Assembly: GCA_027484685.1 (NCBI GenBank)
Contig: JAIXSO010000019.1
Coordinates: forward strand, 1 to 64,000
Source of the DNA: Bacteroidota bacterium
Lineage (GTDB): Bacteria > Bacteroidota > Bacteroidia > UKL13-3
Direction of reading: 5' to 3'
Length of the DNA stretch: 64,000 nucleotides
The notes under the pieces are model-generated. The model searched no databases. It had not been told where the DNA came from and worked only from the letters and a program-made list of their open reading frames with translations. Each line of letters begins with the position of its first letter. Position 1 is the first letter of the stretch. This document shows positions 1-7,731 of the stretch, one piece after another. A program made the position numbers and the translations under genes.

Positions 1-101
1 AAATTAAATTTATCAATGAACTAGATAATGAATTACTAAAACAAATAATTATTGAGTGTAATGGAGACCCTAAAATATTTATGCAGAAATATCAAACTTA
101 A
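1..101 (+). CDS. 3' end of an unidentified protein (partial at left edge)
   Basis: An open frame enters from the left edge (codons in phase from base 3) and stops at TAA 99-101, giving 32 residues that end in FMQKYQT. The composition (INELDNELLKQ, then a Cys, Gly and Asp) looks like an ordinary soluble C-terminal helix. Nothing here allows a family call. It is reported because the frame is open up to the edge and the next gene is almost 500 bases away. Chance openness over only 32 codons cannot be excluded. Confidence 0.35.
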   Translation, partial: IKFINELDNELLKQIIIECNGDPKIFMQKYQT

Positions 102-294
102 TGTTTCGTACAACCGTGACTTGTAATCCGAACTTTATATAATAAGGATTGTAATCCGTTTTTTGCATTTCAAATGTGATAAATATTTCGCCCTTGTTGG
201 TATTTAGCGAAGCGTCACCAACAAGAATAACTTTCGCTCCTATAGAGTTTTTAGGTTTATTTATTGGTAGCAATCATTATAATCATCCCAATTG

Positions 295-318
295 ATTGCA
301 GGCGAGGACGCCTGCAAT
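295..318. repeat. Perfect short hairpin
   Basis: ATTGCAGGCG (295-304) and CGCCTGCAAT (309-318) are exact reverse complements separated by AGGA. There is no T-tract on either side, so it looks like an intergenic palindromic repeat rather than a terminator. Confidence 0.6.
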
Positions 319-390
319 GGCCGTAAATGAAGAATCATTCAAATTGAAAATCCATAGTTCAGACAACGAACGGGAAACCTTTTGTTTGCT

Positions 391-440
391 TGAGATTGCT
401 TTCCCGCTTTGGCGGGACTAGCTGTGCCTCGCAATGACGT
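391..440. repeat. REP-like nested hairpin block
   Basis: An outer pair ATTGC (395-399) / GCAAT (431-435) encloses an inner stem TCCCGC (402-407) / GCGGGA (412-417). Such blocks ending in CGCAATGACG are common as dispersed intergenic elements in Bacteroidota genomes (general knowledge, not tested here). It is much more GC-rich than its surroundings. Confidence 0.45.
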
Positions 441-587
441 AAAATGAGCGAGAAACTTTTGTTAGCTTCTATTTTTCATTCTCTCAAAATGTGATAATCA
501 TACAAATTGTTTGAGAAAGTATGTAATAAACACATCCTCAAAGTGAGGCACATTTGCAATATATAAAACCACCTAAAACGAAACAAC

Positions 588-1169
588 ATGAAAAATTTTA
601 AGACAGTATTCATCCAAGCAACTTTAATTATTGCTGTTATCATCGGCTTATCATCATGCGGGAATAACAACTCCAAAAACACCAAAGATGTAGCTGAAGA
701 TCATAATGATGCAAAATTCGATAAAAATGACAACGAAAAAGATGCTCAATTTCTAGTAAATGCTGTCGAAATAAACATGGAAGAAATAAGCTTAGGGCAA
801 TTGGCTCAACAAAAAGGCAGTACGAATCATGTAAAAGAATTAGGCAAAATGATGGAAGAATCACACACTAAATCATTGGCGGAATTAACTGCATTGGCAC
901 AAACTAAAAGTATAACACTTCCTACTTCGCAAACCGAAAACGGTAAAGAAGCTTACAAAGATTTAAACGAAAAATCAGGTAACGATTTTGGAAAAGAATA
1001 CAGTAGCATGATGGTGAAAGGTCATGAAAAAGCCATTGAACTTTTTGAAAAAGCATCTACCGATTGTACCGACCCTGATATCAAAGCATGGGCAACTGCC
1101 ACTCTTCCTTTATTAAGAACACATCTTGACCGCGCAATGGTATGTGAAAAACAATGTAAAAAAATGTAA
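588..1169 (+). CDS. DUF4142 family lipoprotein
   Basis: A 193-residue protein with a lipoprotein signal: a hydrophobic stretch at residues 7-21 and a lipobox LSSC with Cys24 as the likely lipidated residue. Residues about 53-190 form the all-helical DUF4142 domain (DAQFLVNAVEINMEE near the start, paired long helices, LGKMMEESHTKSLAEL). It is a ferritin-like helical bundle of unknown function, frequent in stress-induced operons and localised to the cell envelope. The C-terminus is Cys/Lys-rich (CEKQCKKM). It is first in a + strand run of stress-type genes, 22 bases before the next one. Confidence 0.85.
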   Translation: MKNFKTVFIQATLIIAVIIGLSSCGNNNSKNTKDVAEDHNDAKFDKNDNEKDAQFLVNAVEINMEEISLGQLAQQKGSTNHVKELGKMMEESHTKSLAELTALAQTKSITLPTSQTENGKEAYKDLNEKSGNDFGKEYSSMMVKGHEKAIELFEKASTDCTDPDIKAWATATLPLLRTHLDRAMVCEKQCKKM

Positions 1170-1191
1170 TCATCATTAAATAAAAAGCAAC

Positions 1192-1701
1192 ATGAACAAT
1201 ATTGAAAATTTGAATAACAAAGAAGCCATTGACAAATTGAAAAGTTTGGTAAATGAAATAATGGTTTGCCTTTTCTGTACTGACTTAAAAACAGATGATG
1301 GAGCCACATGCAGACCTATGAATGCCATAAAAGTTTGCGACCAAGGTAATATTTGGTTTTTTAGCGAAAAGTTAAGTGATAAAAATAAAGCCATTGCAGC
1401 GGATAAAGAAGTGCAACTCTTTTTTTCTCATCCTGGCAAAAACAGTTATTTGATAGTAAATGGAGAAGCAGCAATAATTTTAGACAAAACTACCATTGAA
1501 GAACTTTGGATTCCTGATGCCAAAATTTGGTTTAAAGAAGGTAAAGAAGATCCAAATATTTCTATCATCAAAGTAAAACCAACCTCTGCTTATTATTGGG
1601 ATACTGACGGAAACAGAATGATTAACATCTTAAAAATGGCGGCTTCTGTTATTACTGGAACAAATTTAATTACCGGCAAAGAAGGTGAGATAACTGTTTA
1701 A
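1192..1701 (+). CDS. Pyridoxamine 5'-phosphate oxidase-like stress protein (general stress protein 26 type)
   Basis: This 169-residue protein has the flavin-binding split-barrel fold. Recognisable elements are the CRPM strand after DGAT near residue 42, NIWFFSE near residue 60, VQLFFSHP near residue 82 and YLIVNGEA near residue 95. The tail with AYYWDTDGNRM is typical of the general stress protein 26 branch, whose members bind FMN/FAD; their physiological reaction is not established. It is cytoplasmic, with no signal peptide. It sits 22 bases after the DUF4142 gene and 12 bases before the hydrolase gene, so co-transcription is likely. Confidence 0.85.
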   Translation: MNNIENLNNKEAIDKLKSLVNEIMVCLFCTDLKTDDGATCRPMNAIKVCDQGNIWFFSEKLSDKNKAIAADKEVQLFFSHPGKNSYLIVNGEAAIILDKTTIEELWIPDAKIWFKEGKEDPNISIIKVKPTSAYYWDTDGNRMINILKMAASVITGTNLITGKEGEITV

Positions 1702-1713
1702 TAAAAACCCAAC

Positions 1714-2598
1714 ATGAGTTTTATAAAATCAAAATCATCGCCTGCCAAAAGTTCTGTAAATATTTTCTATCAGGAGTATGGCAAGGGTAAGCCAGTAATA
1801 TTCATTCATGGTTGGCCGCTAAATCACGAAATGTGGGAATATCAATTAGCAGAATTACCAAAACACAACCTTCATTGCATTGCATACGACCGCAGAGGTT
1901 TTGGCAAATCTGACAGACCTTGGGAAGGTTATGATTACATTACGCTTGCCGATGATTTGCATGAATTAATTACTCAATTAAATTTATCAGAAGTAACGCT
2001 TGTTGGGTTTTCAATGGGCGGTGGAGAAATTGCCAGCTATATTGGAAAATACGGAACTGATAAAATTGAGAAAGTGGTTTTTGTAAGTTCTGTTACACCT
2101 TTCAGACTAAAAACAGAAGACAATCCTGAGGGAATAGATAAACAAACTTTTGAAGAAACCATTCATAAAATTGAAGAAGACCGTCCTGCATTTTTGATTG
2201 AGTTTGCTAAAAAATTCTACGGTGTGGAAGAACAAAAGCAAGCTGTTAGCCAAGCAATGTTAGACTGGAATCAGAACTTATGTTTAATGAGTTCGGCAAA
2301 GGCAACGGTTGATTGTGTGCGTTCATTTTCCGAAACCGATTTTAGAGATGATTTAAAAAAAATAAACATTCCAGTTTTAATTATTCATGGCGATGCTGAT
2401 AAAATTGTCCCAATAAATATATCAGGAGACAAAACAGCGGCAATAATTCCACATGCCAAATACTTAGTTTATAAAAACGCTCCTCATGGATTATTTATCA
2501 CTGAAAAAGAAAAGCTAAATGCTGACTTAGTCAGTTTTATTACAGAAAATATTCCTGAATTGGAATCGAAAAAAATTCAATATCAATCAATTCATTAG
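1714..2598 (+). CDS. Alpha/beta hydrolase, non-haem chloroperoxidase/esterase type
   Basis: A 294-residue alpha/beta hydrolase with a complete catalytic triad in view: nucleophile Ser100 in GFSMGG, acid Asp229 in HGDADK and His258 in APHGL. The oxyanion strand IHGWPLNHEMW lies at residues 31-41 and YDRRGFGKSD at 58-67. The pattern fits the cofactor-free haloperoxidase/arylesterase family. The natural substrate is not inferable. The C-terminus is about 20 residues longer than usual family members. It lies in the stress-gene run, 12 bases downstream of the flavin split-barrel gene. Confidence 0.85.
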   Translation: MSFIKSKSSPAKSSVNIFYQEYGKGKPVIFIHGWPLNHEMWEYQLAELPKHNLHCIAYDRRGFGKSDRPWEGYDYITLADDLHELITQLNLSEVTLVGFSMGGGEIASYIGKYGTDKIEKVVFVSSVTPFRLKTEDNPEGIDKQTFEETIHKIEEDRPAFLIEFAKKFYGVEEQKQAVSQAMLDWNQNLCLMSSAKATVDCVRSFSETDFRDDLKKINIPVLIIHGDADKIVPINISGDKTAAIIPHAKYLVYKNAPHGLFITEKEKLNADLVSFITENIPELESKKIQYQSIH

Positions 2599-2663
2599 GT
2601 TAAAAATCAAAAAGAATTCAAATCAAACAATCATTTCAATTAGCAAATTAAAAACAAAATAAT

Positions 2664-3119
2664 ATGGATAACGAAGAAACAATTGATGTGTTAAACACAC
2701 TTATTACTATTAACAACGATAGAATTGAAGGTTACGAAACAGCAGCCAATGAAACGAAAGAACAAGATTTAAAGGCATTTTTTAACGAACTAAAACAAAC
2801 AAGTATTTACTGCAACAAAGAGCTTTCGGCCGAAATGACCAAATTAGGTGGAACTGCCACAGAGGGAACAAAAACTACTGGCAAATTCTTTAGAGTATGG
2901 ATGGATGTAAAAGCAGCAATTACAGGCAATGACCGTAAAGCCATTCTTAACTCATGCGAATATGGTGAAGACGCTGCAAAAGAAACTTATGAAGAAGTAT
3001 TGAGAAATGAATTAGAATATTTAAATAAGGATCAATTAACCATGATTAAAGCGCAACATACTTTACTAGTTGCCGACCACAATAAGGTGAAAACCTTGAG
3101 AGATTTAGCAGCTGAATAA
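2664..3119 (+). CDS. PA2169 family four-helix-bundle protein (DUF2383)
   Basis: A 151-residue, all-helical, acidic protein opening with ETIDVLNTLITINNDRIEGY, the hallmark of the PA2169/DUF2383 family. Members form ferritin-like four-helix bundles; function unknown. The glutamates along the helices (for example CEYGEDAAKETYEEVL near residues 112-127) are conserved in the family. Cytoplasmic. It follows the hydrolase gene by 65 bases in the same run. In other Bacteroidota and Proteobacteria these genes also sit among stress genes, which supports a shared stress role by context only. Confidence 0.85.
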   Translation: MDNEETIDVLNTLITINNDRIEGYETAANETKEQDLKAFFNELKQTSIYCNKELSAEMTKLGGTATEGTKTTGKFFRVWMDVKAAITGNDRKAILNSCEYGEDAAKETYEEVLRNELEYLNKDQLTMIKAQHTLLVADHNKVKTLRDLAAE

Positions 3120-3132
3120 TAAAAATTATTAT

Positions 3133-3171
3133 AAAAGCATAGGGATAAATTAACTTTTATGCCTATGCTTT
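3133..3171 (+). terminator. Hairpin after the PA2169-type gene (weak terminator or processing site)
   Basis: AAAGCATAGG (about 3134-3143) pairs perfectly with CCTATGCTTT (3162-3171) around an 18-base AT-rich loop, 14 bases after the stop codon. Only a broken T-run (ATTATT) follows, so termination may be partial and reading through into the small DUF6496 gene is possible. Confidence 0.4.
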
Positions 3172-3180
3172 ATTATTAAA

Positions 3181-3342
3181 ATGAAAAAGAAAAAAACAAG
3201 TGCTACTCAAAAAAAGATAGCAAAGGTAATGCATGAATTTAAGGAGGGTGAACTTCATATTGGAAAATCAGATAAGATAGTTACTAACCCAAAGCAAGCC
3301 ATTGCCATTGCGTTGAGTGAAGCGAGTGAAATTAAAAAATAA
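3181..3342 (+). CDS. Small DUF6496-type protein
   Basis: A 53-residue basic peptide. It starts MKKKKTSATQKKIAKVM, continues with HEFKEGELHIGKSDKIVTN and ends PKQAIAIALSEASEIKK. The pattern G-x-L-H-x-G-x-S, V-T-N, then KQAIAIALSEA is the DUF6496 signature found in many bacteria; function unknown. It is 9 bases upstream of the pterin dehydratase gene and lies in the stress run. The ATG at 3181 is the only sensible start. The protein is highly charged and probably cytoplasmic. Confidence 0.75.
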   Translation: MKKKKTSATQKKIAKVMHEFKEGELHIGKSDKIVTNPKQAIAIALSEASEIKK

Positions 3343-3350
3343 CAAATAAC

Positions 3351-3593
3351 ATGATGTGGAAAGAAGAGAACAATCAATTGCAACGCAGCTTTGAGTTTAA
3401 GGATTTTGTAGCAGCATTTGCGTTTATGACCAAGGTAGCTTTTGCGGCCGAAAAAATGGGTCATCATCCTAATTGGAGCAATGTGTATAACAAGGTAGAT
3501 ATAAAACTATTTACGCATGAAGCCAAAGATAGCATTACAGAAAAAGATGTAAAACTTTCAAAGGAAATAGATAAAATTTTTCTTGAAAAATAA
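3351..3593 (+). CDS. Pterin-4a-carbinolamine dehydratase family protein
   Basis: An 80-residue protein of the PCD/DCoH family, which dehydrates 4a-hydroxytetrahydrobiopterin to quinonoid dihydrobiopterin. The active-site signature is visible: FAAEKMGHHPNWSNVYNKV, with His38 and His39, and the third histidine at His56 (LFTH). The usual N-terminal LT..E..... segment is shortened: bacterial members are typically near 95-110 residues and this one begins directly with MMWKEENNQL. No phenylalanine hydroxylase gene lies in the window, so the pathway context is missing. Context is the stress run; 8 bases after DUF6496. Confidence 0.85.
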   Translation: MMWKEENNQLQRSFEFKDFVAAFAFMTKVAFAAEKMGHHPNWSNVYNKVDIKLFTHEAKDSITEKDVKLSKEIDKIFLEK

Positions 3594-3681
3594 TGATGAG
3601 CCATAATTCTATCAGCAACTAATTAGGGTTTAAAGTAGATTGATTTCATCAACCTAAAACCAAACTTACCAAACAAAATAG

Positions 3682-4869
3682 ATGAAAAAGCAAAATATAG
3701 GTAATCAAACAAGGCGAAAATTTATTCAGCAGTCATCCATGGTTGCTACGGGTGTTTTGCTTGCAAACCCATTACCACTTTTTTCACAAACAAATCAATC
3801 AAACAATATGAACAAGAATATAAATTCAAAAGGTTATGCCGGAAAAGACGAAAAGGGAAAATTAGTTTCTTGGAATTTTGAGCGTAGACCAATTGGCGAT
3901 AACGATATTTTAATTGACATCAAGTTTAGTGGCATTTGTCACTCCGATATTCATACCATAAAAGGCCATTGGGGAAAGCAACAGTATCCGCAAGTGCCCG
4001 GACACGAAATTGCTGGAATTGTATCTGCAGTTGGTAAAAATGTAACCCAATTTAAAATTGGAGACCAAGCAGGCGTGGGCTGTATGGTAAACAGTTGTAT
4101 GAAATGCGATACTTGTAAAAATGGTGAGGAACAACATTGCGAAACCACAGGTATGGTTGGCACTTATGGTGCACCCGAAAAATCATCTCCAACAGGAATA
4201 ACACAAGGCGGATACGCTACCAATATAGTGGTAACAGAACATTTTGCTGTAAAAATTCCAAACAATATAGAGCTACAATATGCGGCTTCATTGCTTTGCG
4301 CAGGCATTACCACCTATTCGCCCATGATGAAAGTAAAACTCAAAAAAGGAGATAAAATTGGTGTGGTAGGCATTGGAGGTTTAGGACACATGGCCATTAA
4401 ACTAGCTGTTTCAAAAGGTGCGGAAGTTTATGCCTTTACCACTTCGCCTTCAAAAGTAAAAGACATCAAAGATTTTGGTGCCAAAGAAGTTATTTTGGTG
4501 AATTCAAGTGAGGATTTAAAACCATGGTTTGGAAAAATGGATTTCATGATTTCTACTGTACCTTATGCCTATGAGATGTCTAATTATATTTCTTGTGTAA
4601 AACCGCATGGTTATTTTACCCAAGTTGGTTTACCTATAAACGGTGAATTGATGATAAACAATACCAATATGGTTTTTAACCGAGTAAATTTCAATGGTTC
4701 GTTAATTGGTGGCATAGCTGAAACACAAGAGGTAATGAATTATTGTGCAGCAAATAAAATCTATCCACAAATACAAATTATTAAGGCCGAAGAAATAAAT
4801 GATGCATGGGAAAAAGTGGTAAACAAAGAAGCCCGTTACCGTTACGTTATTGATGCCACCACCATTTAA
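3682..4869 (+). CDS. Tat-signal zinc-dependent alcohol dehydrogenase (YahK/cinnamyl type)
   Basis: A 395-residue medium-chain dehydrogenase. It begins with a twin-arginine motif (TRRKFIQQS, Arg11-Arg12) and a hydrophobic stretch to about residue 36, so export by the Tat route is predicted, which is unusual for an NAD(P)-dependent enzyme. Catalytic zinc ligands: Cys86 in GICHSD, His108-Glu109 in PGHEIAG. Structural zinc ligands: Cys139, Cys142, Cys145, Cys153. The Rossmann motif GIGGLG is at residues 230-235. The likely reaction is NADP-dependent aldehyde reduction/alcohol oxidation. It follows the pterin dehydratase by 88 bases and precedes the FMN reductase by 21. An internal ATG at residue 43 could produce a cytoplasmic form. 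Confidence 0.85.
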   Translation: MKKQNIGNQTRRKFIQQSSMVATGVLLANPLPLFSQTNQSNNMNKNINSKGYAGKDEKGKLVSWNFERRPIGDNDILIDIKFSGICHSDIHTIKGHWGKQQYPQVPGHEIAGIVSAVGKNVTQFKIGDQAGVGCMVNSCMKCDTCKNGEEQHCETTGMVGTYGAPEKSSPTGITQGGYATNIVVTEHFAVKIPNNIELQYAASLLCAGITTYSPMMKVKLKKGDKIGVVGIGGLGHMAIKLAVSKGAEVYAFTTSPSKVKDIKDFGAKEVILVNSSEDLKPWFGKMDFMISTVPYAYEMSNYISCVKPHGYFTQVGLPINGELMINNTNMVFNRVNFNGSLIGGIAETQEVMNYCAANKIYPQIQIIKAEEINDAWEKVVNKEARYRYVIDATTI

Positions 4870-4890
4870 TATTTCAAAAAAATAACCATC

Positions 4891-5454
4891 ATGAGACATA
4901 TTTCCATCATTTCCTCTAGCGTTAGAGAAGGGCGAAAAAGCCATAACGTTTCGCTTTATTTTCAAAATTACCTTACTGAAAACAAACTGGCAACCACAGA
5001 GATAATTGATTTGAAAGCATATAACTTTCCAATTTTTGAAGGCACTTTAAAAACCATGGTTAATCCGACTGAAAATGTGCTAGCATTTGCAGAAAAAATT
5101 AAATCGTCAGACGGTATTATTATAGTTACACCCGAATACAATGGTGGTTATCCTGCCAGTTTAAAAAATGCCATAGACCTGCTTTATGAAGAATGGAAAC
5201 ACAAACCCATTGCAATAGCCACGGTTTCAGGAGGACCGTTTGGCGGTAATCAGGCTTTGGTATCGCTTCAGTTTACGCTTTGGAAAATGATGGCTTGGAC
5301 TATTCCTGCTATGTTTTCTGTACCAACGGTAGATAAAGCTTATGACGAAAATGGAAGACCAATGGATATAACAAATTCAGACAAACTAGCTGCCGTTTTT
5401 ATAAAAGAATTACTTTGGTGTATAGAAGCAGATAAACAAGACCATTCAGCTTAA
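4891..5454 (+). CDS. NAD(P)H-dependent FMN reductase
   Basis: A 187-residue flavodoxin-fold reductase. The phosphate-binding loop SSSVREGRKS follows the first strand at residues 6-15. The core motif TPEYNGGYPASLKNAID near residues 81-97 and SGGPFGGNQA near 111-120 define the NADPH-dependent FMN/chromate/quinone reductase family. It should bind FMN and reduce quinones or similar acceptors in the cytoplasm. It is the last gene of the + strand stress run, 21 bases after the alcohol dehydrogenase, and is followed by a hairpin-rich gene-free stretch. Confidence 0.9.
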   Translation: MRHISIISSSVREGRKSHNVSLYFQNYLTENKLATTEIIDLKAYNFPIFEGTLKTMVNPTENVLAFAEKIKSSDGIIIVTPEYNGGYPASLKNAIDLLYEEWKHKPIAIATVSGGPFGGNQALVSLQFTLWKMMAWTIPAMFSVPTVDKAYDENGRPMDITNSDKLAAVFIKELLWCIEADKQDHSA

Positions 5455-5684
5455 TTTTATTTTATTAATCAATGAAATTCGTCAAACTAAAAAATCAACC
5501 CTCAAAAAGTTTTTCTTCTTTCTTTTTCCTTAGATACTCCTTCCGATAATTATCGCAATGGCGTCAACTTATTTTTCTTCTAAACATTGATAAACCTTAT
5601 AGTTCCGTAGGAACGATACTTTTGTAACAACGGTCCCGATTTATCGGGATTAACCCGTTGAAAAATGAACGCAACCTGTTTTAC

Positions 5685-5743
5685 AAAAATCCCAAAACAT
5701 TTGCGCAAAGCCTTCGGCTTTGCGCAAATGTTTTGGGATTTTT
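5685..5743. repeat. Perfect 27-bp inverted repeat hairpin
   Basis: The arm 5685-5711 is an exact reverse complement of 5717-5743 with a 5-base centre (CTTCG). The stem starts AAAAATCCC and its tip is AAAGC. T-rich ends on both sides make it usable as a bidirectional terminator, but at 230 bases past the FMN reductase stop and with a stem this long a dispersed repeat or cruciform element is at least as likely. Confidence 0.75.
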
Positions 5744-5896
5744 GGTGTTTTTATCCATACTTTTAATCCCGAATTTCATTCGGGGCTATTGAAATTAAAC
5801 TCCTTTGGAGTTTTTCTTATTTGACGCGTATTCGATAATTATCGGGATTGCTCAGTATAAATTCCAAAGAAACAATTCCGCATGATTAGGCCGGCC

Positions 5897-5914
5897 TCCC
5901 GAAAGCTTTCGGGA
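5897..5914. repeat. 18-bp perfect palindrome
   Basis: TCCCGAAAGCTTTCGGGA reads the same on both strands and is directly preceded by GGCCGGCC. It is followed by TTTTTG, so a + strand terminator-like use is possible, but no gene ends just before it. Confidence 0.5.
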
Positions 5915-6132
5915 TTTTTGCCGACCCATCGCACATCGCTAATGGAATAATGATTTTTAAAATTTCTATGGTTTTTCTTATACTATTTCATGCTTGAATT
6001 TTAGTTCAATAAATAGTATGCCTGTTAAGTATGAATTATGCAACTATTATTGTTAAGTGTGTAAGTTCATGGAAATATATATTCCTAGTTTTACATGGTT
6101 ATGAAACTTAGTTCGTAATACCTAAAGCAAAC

Positions 6133-6675
6133 ATGAAAAAACATCTTCCAATATACCTATATGGTTTAATCATCATTCTTGTGGGTGCCTTTCTATTGTT
6201 TTCAGAAAACAGCTCGTTTCAAACCATCAAATTAACATTAGGCATCAGTTTAACAGCCGGGGCTATTTTGGCCTTTGCTGCGGCATTTGCAAGGCAAAGA
6301 CACCAAGTTCAATTTGCTTACCACCAAATGCATGCTTTGGCTTTGTTGGTATATGGAATTATGCTCCTATTGTTTTGTAATTCGTCAAAACAATTAATGG
6401 AGTTTACAGCCTTTCTATTTATTTTTTATGCTTTTTCAGAAATCATTTTTTGCAATTGGCTTTTCAACCTAGCACAAAAGGTAGTCATTAAAATTATAGC
6501 TATTCGCGCACTACTAGGATTGGTAATTGGTATTGGAACGGTGGTAGCCATGAATTATCCCGATTTTACACTCAGACTTTATGGTGTTTTATTTATTTTG
6601 GTTGGCATAAATATTATGTTTTATGTTCCGGTAATGAGGGCTAACCAATCAGTTGAAAATGATAAAGCGCAGTAG
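6133..6675 (+). CDS. Small integral membrane protein, HdeD/DUF308-like
   Basis: A 180-residue protein with about five or six membrane segments (residues about 8-25, 34-52, 68-84, 88-108, 118-138, 145-163). The alternation of short loops and LYGVLFILVGINIMFYVPV near the C-terminus resembles the HdeD/DUF308 family of acid-resistance and stress membrane proteins. No catalytic motif is visible. The ATG at 6133 gives an MKKH start that fits a membrane protein. It stands alone on the + strand between the hairpin-rich stretch and the repeat-separated minus-strand genes, with which it converges. Confidence 0.6.
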   Translation: MKKHLPIYLYGLIIILVGAFLLFSENSSFQTIKLTLGISLTAGAILAFAAAFARQRHQVQFAYHQMHALALLVYGIMLLLFCNSSKQLMEFTAFLFIFYAFSEIIFCNWLFNLAQKVVIKIIAIRALLGLVIGIGTVVAMNYPDFTLRLYGVLFILVGINIMFYVPVMRANQSVENDKAQ

Positions 6676-6699
6676 TAAAGTAATTTGCACGTATTTGCC

Positions 6700-6910
6700 C
6701 CCACCACCCCACTCTTTCTTATTTCAAATAAAGGAAAATTATAGGAATAAAATGTTTGAATGATACAAATTTGTCCAAGGTCGGTGTCCTCACAGCACCT
6801 TATTCGATTGGTGAGGACACCAACCGAGGGCGAAATTTTGGTGTCCTTTTTTTTATAACAGCCAGAAGCTGCAATATAAACTCACTAGCAAGATACTAGC
6901 GAGTGCGAGG
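6700..6910. repeat. Composite repeat B, copy 1 (full)
   Basis: First of several copies of a ~200-base element. Conserved parts in order: CTTTCTTATTTCAAATAAAG with AAAATTATAGGAATAAAATG following; TTTGTCCAAGGTCGGTGTCC leading into a long hairpin (GGTGTCCTCAC pairs with GTGAGGACACC around a 13-base loop, 6783-6821); GCCAGAAGCTGCAATATAAA; and a terminal hairpin (CTCACTAGCA/ TACTAGCGAG, 6881-6904). It lies between converging genes. Similar copies start near 7471, 10353 and 14734, with partial ones elsewhere. Confidence 0.8.
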
Positions 6911-6919
6911 CATTTTTTA

Positions 6920-7435
6920 TTAAAAATCTCTTTTTAACTGAGCAACATATTGAGATTCTGTTAAATTAAAATCATTAAGATCGAAAAATAAATTAAAAGT
7001 AATATTGTTTATGGTAATAGAAAAGTCTTTGTCTGATGTTGCCCAACTTTTAAATTGAGACGGATTGGCTTTTATTGCTGTAAATGCCTGACCAATGATG
7101 GTTTTGTAATAATCTCCTGCTGCACACTGCTCTTTGAAGTTTTTCAGTTCTATTAAATAATCTCTAAAGCTAATTGTTGATGCTTGATATCTTTCTACTT
7201 TTTCATAGTCTCCATACCAAGATATATTACCTTCGGAAACAATACAAAAAAATTGTGTACCCCAAGTAAGATCACTTAATTGCCCTGCAATAACTTCGTT
7301 TAATTCGGATAATGTTTCCGTTATTTCACCTAAATTCATATCGGATAAAGCTGATGCTCCAATCAAATTTGAAGGAACCACTTCAACAATTACATTTTTG
7401 GATTTTATTACGGTTAAATAATAATCGTATATCAT
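6920..7435 (-). CDS. Hypothetical protein
   Basis: 171 residues starting MIYDYYLTVIKSKNV; not recognised. The frame stays open upstream to 7477, but that part runs into the repeat element, and the ATG at 7435 follows an A-rich leader typical of this genome, so I take 7435. The protein is soluble and acidic to neutral, with no signal peptide or membrane segment. One aromatic-rich patch (WYGDYEKVERY near residue 76) and a C-terminal FNLFFDLNDF stretch stand out. Composition resembles small intracellular immunity-type or orphan proteins of accessory regions, but there is no motif to support a function. Repeat B copies flank both ends. Confidence 0.6.
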   Translation of the reverse strand: MIYDYYLTVIKSKNVIVEVVPSNLIGASALSDMNLGEITETLSELNEVIAGQLSDLTWGTQFFCIVSEGNISWYGDYEKVERYQASTISFRDYLIELKNFKEQCAAGDYYKTIIGQAFTAIKANPSQFKSWATSDKDFSITINNITFNLFFDLNDFNLTESQYVAQLKRDF

Positions 7436-7470
7436 TTTTTTTATTTTTATTTGTCCGTGTTTGCTTTCCC

Positions 7471-7672
7471 CCACCAAACCACTTTTTCTTATTTCAAATA
7501 AAGGAAAATTATAGGAATAAAATGTATGAATGATTCAAATTTGTCCAAGGTCGGTGTCCTCACCGCACCTTATTCGATTGGTGAGGACGCCAACCAAGAG
7601 CGAAAACTTAATTTGGAAGAATCAGCCAGAGGCTGCAATATTAACTCACTAGCAAGATGCTAGCGAGTGCGG
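7471..7672. repeat. Composite repeat B, copy 2 (full)
   Basis: Same order of parts as copy 1: CTTATTTCAAATAAAGGAAA near 7488, TTTGTCCAAGGTCGGTGTCC near 7540 with the GTGTCCTCACC...GGTGAGGAC hairpin (7554-7588), AGCCAGAGGCTGCAATATTA near 7624 and the terminal CTCACTAGCA/TGCTAGCGAG hairpin (7645-7667). A further upstream piece TTTGTCCGTGTTTG (7451) echoes the inner TTTGTCCAAGGT module, so the element contains a degenerate internal duplication. Confidence 0.8.
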
Positions 7673-7731
7673 AACATAGGCGAAAGCTATTTTTAGGGAA
7701 GAAGGATGTTCATTCTAATAAAATATCACTA

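Larger units (their letters stand above)
102..587. other. Gene-free stretch with two hairpin repeats
   Basis: No convincing gene. A 64-codon minus-strand frame at 79-273 starts with TTG directly after a stop and matches nothing I recognise. The stretch holds a perfect 10-bp hairpin at 295-318 and a REP-like hairpin block at 391-440. The promoter for the downstream + strand gene run should lie in the last 100 bases, but no clear Bacteroidota -7 box (TAnnTTTG) could be placed. Confidence 0.5.
5455..6132. other. Hairpin-rich gene-free stretch
   Basis: No gene recognised. The stretch contains a dense series of inverted repeats: GTTCC/GGAAC near 5602-5614, TCCCGAT/ATCGGGA near 5633-5650, the 27-bp perfect hairpin 5685-5743, an AATCCCGAAT/ATTCGGGG pair near 5766-5785, AAACTCC/GGAGTTT near 5799-5815 and the 18-bp palindrome at 5897-5914. 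Local GC content jumps in these blocks, including an 8-bp GGCCGGCC at 5889-5896. From about 5940 to 6132 the sequence is plain AT-rich DNA and should hold the promoter of the 6133 gene. Confidence 0.6.

Noticed and set aside
79-273. 64-codon minus-strand open frame
   Set aside because: It begins with TTG directly after a stop codon, overlaps the 3' end of the partial left-edge gene and has no recognisable pattern; listed as a shadow of non-coding DNA.
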